Below, piece after piece: positions 6,416 to 12,063 of a DNA stretch of 17,755 bases. Source of the stretch: an uncultured Eubacteriales bacterium (lineage in GTDB: Bacteria > Bacillota > Clostridia > Oscillospirales > Oscillospiraceae). Below the pieces are notes generated by a model. The model ran no database searches. It saw only the letters and a program-made list of their open reading frames with translations, and was not told where the DNA came from. Positions within the stretch are counted from its first letter, which is position 1. Every line of letters starts with the position of its first letter. The stretch is taken from positions 1 to 17,755 of the forward strand of contig USEU01000044.1 in assembly GCA_900553805.1 (NCBI GenBank), read 5' to 3'. A program made the translations under genes and the position numbers.

Positions 6416-6616
6416 GCGCCCCTGAAAGGGGAGCTGGCAGGCCCAATGGGCCTGACTGAGGGGTTTCGCGGTAGGCCCCCATCGCTTTACGAAATCTCGG
6501 GCGCATACGTAGAATGTTCGTTTTGAATTGTACGAATTCGCCCAAGTCTTGGCAAAAAGATAATTGCTTGCCGCACCCCTCAGCCGCTGCGGCGGCAGCT
6601 CCCCTTTCAGGGGCGC
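6416..6616. repeat. 201-bp palindromic element with 21-bp perfect terminal inverted repeats
   Basis: Bases 6416-6436 and 6596-6616 are exact reverse complements, beginning GCGCCCCTG and ending CAGGGGCGC. Inside each end lies a hairpin (AGGCCCATTGGGCCT on the left, GCCGCTGCGGC on the right), then CTGAGGGGT or ACCCCTCAG, and the centre (6501-6541) is an imperfect palindrome. No flanking target duplication is evident. The architecture matches a non-autonomous palindromic element or a BIME-like pair of head-to-head units. Confidence 0.82.
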
Positions 6617-6625
6617 TTGGGGCTT

Positions 6626-6711
6626 GGCTTCTGCGAATTCGCCTTGGTGCATTCCAATCGGTATTCTGCGTACCGCGAACCCCTCCGCCACGCTTACGCG
6701 CGGCCCTCCTC
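6626..6711 (+). repeat. 86-bp direct repeat, copy 1
   Basis: Runs from GGCTTCTGCGAATTCGCC to GCGCGGCCCTCCTC. The second copy, offset by 296 bp at 6922-7007, differs at only a few positions. Copy 1 continues into an intact CCCCTTTCAGGGG hairpin; copy 2 continues into the 53-nt cassette. Confidence 0.88.
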
Positions 6712-6730
6712 CCCTTTCAGGGGAGGTTTT

Positions 6731-6919
6731 CTCGGCTCCCCAATGGGGGAGCTGGCAGCCCGCAAGGGCTGACTGAGGGGGTGTCCCCGGTTGAGTGATA
6801 ACCTGTACAGCTCTCAACCATCCAACTCCACCCCCTTTGCCGCTGTTGCGGCACGAAACAAGGGTATGATTGCTATCTCGATTCGCTGCGCGGAGCACCA
6901 CCCCATTGGGGAAGCCAAG
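6731..6919 (-). repeat. Composite repeat unit, extended form, copy 2
   Basis: Direct repeat of 6215-6411 in its two ends: the GGCTCCCC/GGGGGAGC and AGCCCGCAAGGGCT hairpins on the left, and the GAAACAAGGGTATGATTGC and ATTCGCTGCGCGGAGCACCA segments on the right. The central linker has been replaced by CCCCGGTTGAGTGATAACC and following bases. It lacks a 16-nt hairpin segment found in copy 1. Confidence 0.78.
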
Positions 6920-6921
6920 AG

Positions 6922-7007
6922 GGCTTCTACGGATTCGCCTTGGTGCATTCCAATCGGTATTCTGCGCACCGCGAACCCCTCCGCCACGCTTACGCGCGGC
7001 CCTCCTC
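6922..7007 (+). repeat. 86-bp direct repeat, copy 2
   Basis: Matches 6626-6711 at a 296-bp offset, with GGATTC for GAATTC and GCGCACCGC for GCGTACCGC among the few differences. Confidence 0.88.
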
Positions 7008-7060
7008 AGCTTTGCATTAAGCAGCTGTACGCCATTCTATGAATGGCTACACCTGCTAAA
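7008..7060 (+). repeat. 53-nt hairpin cassette, copy 3
   Basis: AGCTTTGCATTAAGCAGC through CACCTGCTAAA, related to 697-747. The stem arms changed together: GCCATTC/GAATGGC here against GCCGTC/GACGGC there, and GCAG/CTGC against GCGG/CCGC. The cassette interrupts CCTC/CTTTTAGGGGAGG where the other 86-bp copy reads CCTCCCCTTTCAGGGGAGG. Confidence 0.75.
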
Positions 7061-7081
7061 CCTTTTAGGGGAGGTATTATT

Positions 7082-8836
7082 TCAGGGCTCCCCCACGAGC
7101 TGGCAGAACTGGTCGATTTTTTCCTCCACCTCCAGCAGGGCGGAGCGCCAGAAGGATCTGTCGGTCAGGTCGATGCCTGCCACTTTGGCGGTGTCCTCGG
7201 CGGTGGCCACGGTGGTGGTGCGCAGCAGCTGCTTGTAGGTGGGCACGAAGGCCGCGCCCTCCTGCTCGTATCTGGCGTACAGGCCCCGGGCGAAGAGGCC
7301 GCCGAAGGCATAGGGGAAATTATAGAAGGTGGAGCCGTAGTAATGGCTCTTGCACACCCACATATAGGGGTGGCGCAGCTTCTTGTCCAGCCCGTCGCCG
7401 TAGCTGTCCTGCTGGGCCTGGAGCATGAGCCGGCACAGCTGGGCCGCGTTCATGAATTCCTGCCCCCGCTTTTCCAGCACGGCGGCCTCGAAGCGGTAGC
7501 GGGAATAGATGTCCACCACGATCTGGGTCACGTCCTGGAGCTGGCTCTCGATGAGGTTCAGCTTCTCCTGGTCGCCGGAGGCGTGGGCGATGGCGTGATT
7601 CATCACCACGCACTCGTTGAAGGTGGAGGCCGTCTCCGCCACGGGCATGGAGTAGTCCCGGTTCAGGGGGCGGTTATTCTGGATGCAGCGGTTGTGGAAG
7701 GCGTGGCCCAGCTCGTGGGCCAGGGTCACCACGTCGGAAAGGCTGCCGTCGAAATTGGTCAGGATCCGGCTCTGGCCGATGGAGGGCACCTCCGCGCAGA
7801 ACGCGCCCCCGGCCTTGCCGCTGCGGGGGAAGAAATCGATCCAGGCGTTGTCGAAGGCCTCCGCCACCATGGCGCTGAGCTCCTTGTCAAAGTGAGAGAA
7901 CAGCTCCACCAGATAGTCCCTGGCCTGCCCGGTGGTGAAGCGGGTGCTGCTGCGGCCCATGGGGGCGAAGAGATCATACCAGGGCAGGCCGTTTTCGTGG
8001 CCCAGCGCCCTGCCCTTGGCCCGCAGATACCGGCGGAACTGGGGCAGGCTCTCATCGATGGCGGCAAACAGGGCGTCCAGGGTGGCGCGCCGCATGTCCG
8101 AATGCTCCAGGGTCATGGCCAGGGGGCTTTCATAGGAGCGCAGGGCGCATTCGTTCAGCGTCTCCAGCTTCAGGGAGTTCAGCGCGTAGGCCACCGGGTC
8201 GGCGATGGCCGCGTAGCTGCACAGCTCCGCCTGATAGGCGTCCCGGCGGACGTCCGCCTCCGGGGAATAGGCCAGGTTCCGCACGGCGGAGAGGGTGATC
8301 TCCTCCCCCCGGTAATTTACCTTGACGGTGCTGGTCAGGTACTGCTGCAATTCCGCCCAGGCGCTGCCGCCGGAAATTTTCAGCTTGGCCATCACCCGCT
8401 CCCCGATGCCGGGCAGCAGATGGCGGCTGGCCTCCCGGCAGCGCAGCAGCCGGAAGCGGTAGCCGGACAGGAATTCATCCCCGTCGATCATCCTTTCCAG
8501 CTCCGGCAGCCGGGCATACCAGCCCTCAAAGGCGGCGCCGGGCGCGGCGCTCTCGCTGTAAATGCCCATGATCCGCCCCAGCTGAGAGCCGGCCTCGGCG
8601 TCCGTGGTGTCCGCCGCCTGACGCAGCTCGGCAAAGGTGAAGAGCTTCCGGGCCAGCTCCGTGATCCGCTCCTGGAGCGCCAGCCCCCGCTTCAGCAGGT
8701 CCAGCGGCTCCCCGGTCAGATTTCCGGCAAACGCCTCCAGCTCCTTCACCGCCCCCTCCAGGGCCTGTACATCCCGCCCAAAGGCGGCATCCCCGAACCC
8801 TTTGTAGATCGGGTCCAGATTCCAACGTTCATTCAT
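7082..8836 (-). CDS. pepF: Oligoendopeptidase F (M3 family)
   Basis: A 584-residue cytoplasmic zinc metallopeptidase that cleaves short peptides of roughly 7-17 residues in the known family members. The catalytic HELGH is at 374-378 (VTLAHELGHAFHN), with the third ligand region AETASTFNE at 400-408. The C-terminal half shows the family motifs RYRFEAAVLEKRG and HYYGSTFYNFPYAFG. Start choice: the ATG giving MNERWNLDP lies 9 nt after GAGGAGGG (complement of 8846-8853). The frame stays open for 29 more codons upstream, but those would cover the promoter and encode no family-like residues. The gene is divergent from the two-component system at 9008. Its 3' end reads directly into the repeat region, with no T-tract terminator visible. 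Confidence 0.95.
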   Translation of the reverse strand: MNERWNLDPIYKGFGDAAFGRDVQALEGAVKELEAFAGNLTGEPLDLLKRGLALQERITELARKLFTFAELRQAADTTDAEAGSQLGRIMGIYSESAAPGAAFEGWYARLPELERMIDGDEFLSGYRFRLLRCREASRHLLPGIGERVMAKLKISGGSAWAELQQYLTSTVKVNYRGEEITLSAVRNLAYSPEADVRRDAYQAELCSYAAIADPVAYALNSLKLETLNECALRSYESPLAMTLEHSDMRRATLDALFAAIDESLPQFRRYLRAKGRALGHENGLPWYDLFAPMGRSSTRFTTGQARDYLVELFSHFDKELSAMVAEAFDNAWIDFFPRSGKAGGAFCAEVPSIGQSRILTNFDGSLSDVVTLAHELGHAFHNRCIQNNRPLNRDYSMPVAETASTFNECVVMNHAIAHASGDQEKLNLIESQLQDVTQIVVDIYSRYRFEAAVLEKRGQEFMNAAQLCRLMLQAQQDSYGDGLDKKLRHPYMWVCKSHYYGSTFYNFPYAFGGLFARGLYARYEQEGAAFVPTYKQLLRTTTVATAEDTAKVAGIDLTDRSFWRSALLEVEEKIDQFCQLVGEP

Positions 8837-8870
8837 GATCGGTTTCCCTCCTCGGAATCCATTTTCCCCC

Positions 8871-8899
8871 ATTGTACCGCACATTCCCGTCCCCGTCAA
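8871..8899 (-). promoter_or_regulatory. Promoter of pepF
   Basis: On the minus strand TTGACG (complement of 8894-8899) and TACAAT (complement of 8871-8876) are separated by exactly 17 bp, about 35 nt before the chosen ATG. This supports the shorter pepF start. Confidence 0.8.
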
Positions 8900-8937
8900 C
8901 CGAAACCCGCCGCCCCTTTTCATAGGGATTAATCAGT

Positions 8938-8984
8938 TCTTAAGAATTCCCCCACTTTCTTCTTAACAATTTAGATGATATAAT
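8938..8984 (+). promoter_or_regulatory. Promoter region with direct repeats upstream of the second response regulator
   Basis: TATAAT at 8979-8984 is a perfect -10 box. No good -35 hexamer stands 17 bp upstream (TTTCTT at 8956-8961). Instead TCTTAAGAATT (8938-8948) and TCTTAACAATT (8961-8971) form an 11-bp direct repeat, 10/11 identical, spaced 23 bp start to start, about two helical turns. This arrangement is typical of activator-dependent promoters bound by OmpR-family dimers, so autoregulation is a reasonable inference. Confidence 0.6.
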
Positions 8985-9007
8985 GGCCCCAAAAGGAGGG
9001 GAAGGAC

Positions 9008-9700
9008 ATGTACAAGATCCTGATCTGCGACGATCAGCCGGATATTGTGAATGCGCTGAAAATTTATCTTGCCCCGGAGGGGTATATCCTGCTGGAGGCC
9101 TACAACGGGGCGGACGCGGTGAAGCTTGCCAGGGAGAACGACGTGCATCTGATCCTGCTGGATATCATGATGCCCGGCATGGACGGCATCACCGCCACCT
9201 CGAAGATCCGGGAATTTTCCAACGTGCCCATCATTCTGCTCACCGCCAAGAGCGAGACGGAGGACAAGGTGCTGGGCCTGAACGTGGGCGCGGACGACTA
9301 TATCACCAAGCCCTTCGCCCCGGTGGAGGTGCTGGCCCGGGTGAAGAGCCAGCTGCGCCGGTTTTCCAGCCTGGGCAGCCGGACGGAGGACAGCAACCTC
9401 ATCACCCTGGGCGGCATCGTGCTGGACGACCGCACCAAGCAGGTGACGGTGGAGGGGGAGCCGGTGAGCCTGACGCCCACGGAATACGCCATTCTCAAGC
9501 TCCTCATGTCCAGCCCCGGCAAGGTGTTCTCCACCAAGGTGCTGTATGAATCCGTGTGGCAGGAGGTGGCCCTGGGCAGCGAGGGCGCTGTGGCCGTCCA
9601 CATCCGCCACCTGCGGGAGAAGATCGAGATCAACCCCTCCGAGCCCCGCTACCTCAAGGTCATGTGGGGCCAGGGCTACAAGATCGAGGCAAGGCCATGA
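9008..9700 (+). CDS. OmpR/PhoB-family response regulator (VanR-like)
   Basis: A 230-residue transcription regulator of the second two-component pair. Receiver domain about 3-116: DD (8-9), phospho-acceptor Asp52 in LLDIMMPGMDG, Thr79 in LLTAKSE, Lys101 in YITKPF. Winged-helix domain about 133-228, with LTPTEYAILKLLMSSPGKVFS, the recognition-helix region VAVHIRHLREKIE, and WGQGYKIE at the end. The ATG at 9008 follows AAAAGGAGGGG with an 8-nt gap. The stop overlaps the kinase ATG (ATGA, 9697-9700). The direct repeats just upstream are a candidate binding site for this protein. The regulated genes are unknown; no transporter or resistance gene is adjacent. Confidence 0.94.
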   Translation: MYKILICDDQPDIVNALKIYLAPEGYILLEAYNGADAVKLARENDVHLILLDIMMPGMDGITATSKIREFSNVPIILLTAKSETEDKVLGLNVGADDYITKPFAPVEVLARVKSQLRRFSSLGSRTEDSNLITLGGIVLDDRTKQVTVEGEPVSLTPTEYAILKLLMSSPGKVFSTKVLYESVWQEVALGSEGAVAVHIRHLREKIEINPSEPRYLKVMWGQGYKIEARP

Positions 9701-11847
9701 GAAATACGCTTTGGGTCAAATTCATTGCCATCTTGCTGTGCGCCCTGTGCCTGTTCACCGCCGCAGCCAGCGGCCTCAGCCTGGGTATTCTGACCTACTC
9801 CGGCTGGACGGACGACCCCTATGACGATGAGTTGGAACGCGCCATCCAAGACCAGATGTATTGGACTGTCAACTGGATGGTGCAGGCTTGGGCAAACCAG
9901 GAATACGGCAACATGCCGGAGCGTATCGCCCAGCTGCGGCGGGCAGAGCGCACCAACTGGGGCTGGACGCTCAACTGGGATGACGTTTCCTACGAAATTC
10001 AGGACACGGACGGAAAGGTGCTGAAACAGCTGGATAATTCCGTCCAGCCGGTGCGGGAGCTGGAATATCTCTTCTCCCCGGTGGAATACGAAGAATATCT
10101 GGGTGCCGGTTCCCTTTCCAAAGAGGATGACCCGGATGTGAAATGGTGCAGCGTTGCCGACGAAACCCGAATCAATACCATTGAATACTCCTACCATTCC
10201 AAAACCCTGGAAGACCCCATCGTGGTGAAGCTCTCCATGGGAGAAAGTGCCGTTGAGGTGCCCATGCCCTATGTGCTGATGGGCCTGATTGCGGGGCACA
10301 ATACAGCGCTGACCCTCATCTTGGTTATCAGCCTATTGCTGTTTGCGGCGCTGGCCGTGTTCCTGTGCAGCTGCGCCGGATGCAAAAAAGGCAGCACCGA
10401 GATAAAGGCCGGGGGCTTCAATGCCCTGCCCCTGGATTTGTACGGCGGCGGCGTGGCCGCGCTGTGCATCGGCCTTGCCTACCTCGCGTTCATAATGTTT
10501 CAAAATGCAATCGACCAGACCAGCAGCCAAGGCATCACCTCTACAGTTCTTACTGTCGCGGTGATGGGCTATTGCGGATGTGTGCTGTTCGTCTGCTTCT
10601 GCTTTGCCTTTGCCGCCCAGGTGAAGATGGGCCACGGCCACTGGTTCTGGAATACGGTCGCCGGCCGGTGCCTGAAGCTGGCCGGGCGGCTGCTACACAG
10701 GCTCTTCCTGTTCCTCCCTGAGCTGTGGCGCTTTGTCCTGCGGATCGTCAGGGATGTATTTAAGGTCGCGGGCGCTTTGGTCACCCTGCTGTGGAGCTGG
10801 GCGAAAACGGCGCTGCGCTTCCTGGGCCGCCTGCTGCGGCGCGTCGGAAAGCTCTGCGAGCGGACGCTCTCCCTGCTGCCGCTGACCTGGCAGTGGATCG
10901 TGACCGGGGGCGTGCTGGCGGTGTGGCTGCTGCTGGCGTGCCTGGGCAGAAATGAGGGCGCGGCGGTGCTGTGGTGCGTGGCGGCCCTGGTGGCGGTGAT
11001 GTACGGCTCCAACTGCTTCGGTACCCTGCTGGACGCGGCCAAGCGCATGCGCGGCGGCGACCTGGAGAGCAAGGTGGAGGAAAAATATCTGGTGGGCTGC
11101 TTCCGGGAATTCGCCGATGAGCTGAACGGCCTGGCCGATGTGGCCATGGTGGCGGCCCAGAACCAGCTGAAAAGCGAGCGGATGAAGACCGAGCTCATCA
11201 CCAACGTTTCCCACGACATCAAGACCCCCCTGACCTCCATCATCAACTATGTGGATCTGTTGGAAAAGCCCCACACCGCCGAGGAGGAAAAAACCTATGT
11301 GGAGGTGCTCTCCCGCCAGAGCCAGCGGCTCAAAAAGCTGATCGACGACCTGATGGAAATGAGCAAGGCCTCCACCGGCAATGTCCAGGTGGAGATCGCA
11401 AGGATCGACGCCGTGGAGGCGGTCACCCAGGCCCTGGGGGAATTTTCCGACAAGCTCACCGCCGCCGGGCTGACCCCGGTGTTCCACCAGAGCGAGGAAG
11501 CGATCTTCCTGCTGGCCGACGGGCGGCTGCTGTGGCGGGCCATGAGCAATGTGCTGAGCAACGCGGTGAAATACGCCCTGCCCGGCACCCGGCTCTACGT
11601 GGATGTCTCCGCCGCCGGGGACAAGGCCATCATCTCCTTCAAGAACATCTCCGGGGCCCAGCTGAACATCAGCGCCGAGGAGCTGATGGAGCGCTTCGTC
11701 CGGGGCGATTCCTCCCGCAACACCGAGGGCAGCGGCCTGGGCCTGAACATCGCCAAAAGCCTGATGGAGCTGCAAAAGGGCCAGCTCCAGCTCCTGGTAG
11801 ACGGCGACCTGTTCAAGGTGACGCTGGTGTTCCCAAGAGCGGACTGA
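9697..11847 (+). CDS. Multi-membrane-segment sensor histidine kinase
   Basis: A 716-residue membrane kinase. A first membrane helix (about 8-32) leads to an acidic extracytoplasmic domain (about 36-188, rich in Trp, Tyr, Asp and Glu). Further hydrophobic segments lie at about 192-226, 247-270 and 280-308. A stretch of basic amphipathic helices (about 312-392) is followed by two more membrane segments (about 398-418 and 420-440). The catalytic part has a HAMP-like linker (DAAKRMRGGDLES), the phospho-acceptor His506 in TNVSHDIKTPLTS, the N-box SNVLSNAVKY (Asn622) and the G2 box EGSGLGLNIAKS (677-688). The ATG at 9697 overlaps the regulator stop; longer starts would run back inside the regulator gene. 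Codons of the sensor half look less GC-biased than the kinase half. The ligand is unknown. Confidence 0.92.
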   Translation: MRNTLWVKFIAILLCALCLFTAAASGLSLGILTYSGWTDDPYDDELERAIQDQMYWTVNWMVQAWANQEYGNMPERIAQLRRAERTNWGWTLNWDDVSYEIQDTDGKVLKQLDNSVQPVRELEYLFSPVEYEEYLGAGSLSKEDDPDVKWCSVADETRINTIEYSYHSKTLEDPIVVKLSMGESAVEVPMPYVLMGLIAGHNTALTLILVISLLLFAALAVFLCSCAGCKKGSTEIKAGGFNALPLDLYGGGVAALCIGLAYLAFIMFQNAIDQTSSQGITSTVLTVAVMGYCGCVLFVCFCFAFAAQVKMGHGHWFWNTVAGRCLKLAGRLLHRLFLFLPELWRFVLRIVRDVFKVAGALVTLLWSWAKTALRFLGRLLRRVGKLCERTLSLLPLTWQWIVTGGVLAVWLLLACLGRNEGAAVLWCVAALVAVMYGSNCFGTLLDAAKRMRGGDLESKVEEKYLVGCFREFADELNGLADVAMVAAQNQLKSERMKTELITNVSHDIKTPLTSIINYVDLLEKPHTAEEEKTYVEVLSRQSQRLKKLIDDLMEMSKASTGNVQVEIARIDAVEAVTQALGEFSDKLTAAGLTPVFHQSEEAIFLLADGRLLWRAMSNVLSNAVKYALPGTRLYVDVSAAGDKAIISFKNISGAQLNISAEELMERFVRGDSSRNTEGSGLGLNIAKSLMELQKGQLQLLVDGDLFKVTLVFPRAD

Positions 11848-11852
11848 ATAAA

Positions 11853-12013
11853 GGCAACACCGCGCAATTGTGTCTGCGAGCCGCAGCCGTCTTTTTGCCC
11901 CCCTTCTTCAGTTTGAAAAACGAGAAATACATACAGTATTCCTTCGTTTTCCAAACTTTGAATTGAGCCAAAAATCCAGGCTGGGGCTTCTTGCCAAATT
12001 GTGTGGTGTTGCC
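11853..12013. mobile_element. 161-bp MITE-like palindromic element
   Basis: The ends GGCAACACCGCGCAATT (11853-11869) and, inverted, GGCAACACCACACAATT (12013-11997) match at 15 of 17 positions. TAAA lies directly outside both ends (11849-11852 and 12014-12017), as expected for a 4-bp target duplication. The interior is also an imperfect dyad: CAGCCGTCTTTTTGCC on the left matches CAGCCTGGATTTTTGGC from the right, and TTCAGTTTGAAAAACG matches the inverted CGTTTTCCAAACTTTGAA. It has no coding capacity. The base GGCAAC after the right TAAA also matches the element end, so the exact boundary is uncertain. Confidence 0.7.
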
Positions 12014-12022
12014 TAAAGGCAA

Positions 12023-12063
12023 CAGGCGCGGTCATTCTTTGAATGGCCGCGCCTGCTTTTTTT
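12023..12063 (+). terminator. Rho-independent terminator of the second two-component operon
   Basis: A 15-bp stem with one T-G wobble (CAGGCGCGGTCATTC, 12023-12037, with 12041-12055) closes a TTT loop and is followed by C and seven Ts (12057-12063). The T-tract overlaps the last bases of sbcC on the other strand. On the minus strand the hairpin follows the sbcC stop without a clear T-tract, so it may end both converging genes. Confidence 0.88.

Larger units (their letters stand above)
6175..7081. other. Gene-free repeat-only intergenic region III
   Basis: About 900 bp between the M18 aminopeptidase and oligoendopeptidase F genes, both on the minus strand. Nearly every base belongs to a repeat module: 6215-6411, 6416-6616, 6626-6711, 6731-6919, 6922-7007 and 7008-7075. 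Open frames across it have no ribosome binding sites and follow repeat boundaries, so no gene is called. Confidence 0.8.

Noticed and set aside
6146..6901. 251-codon minus-strand frame in the repeat region, plus smaller ones at 4530-5201, 6514-6798 and 528-791
   Set aside because: Their translations repeat the same peptides because they read through DNA repeats. None has a ribosome binding site, and one overlaps the start of the M18 gene.
6929..7060. Small RNA or tRNA-like gene in the repeats
   Set aside because: Hairpins are present, but there is no tRNA cloverleaf, promoter or terminator, and the segments are all shared with other repeat copies.
247..7080. CRISPR array
   Set aside because: Repeat units occur in both orientations with irregular spacing and are themselves palindromic mosaics. 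No regular repeat-spacer ladder and no cas genes.
8834..8923. Longer N-terminus for PepF, starting at 8923
   Set aside because: The added 29 residues lie over a TTGACG-17-TACAAT promoter and have no ribosome binding site, whereas the internal ATG has GAGGAGGG 9 nt upstream.
7043..8932. 629-codon open frame on the plus strand opposite pepF
   Set aside because: It mirrors a full-length M3 peptidase with an intact HELGH motif. Its Gly/Ala/His/Gln-rich translation matches no family and is typical of antisense frames in GC-rich DNA.
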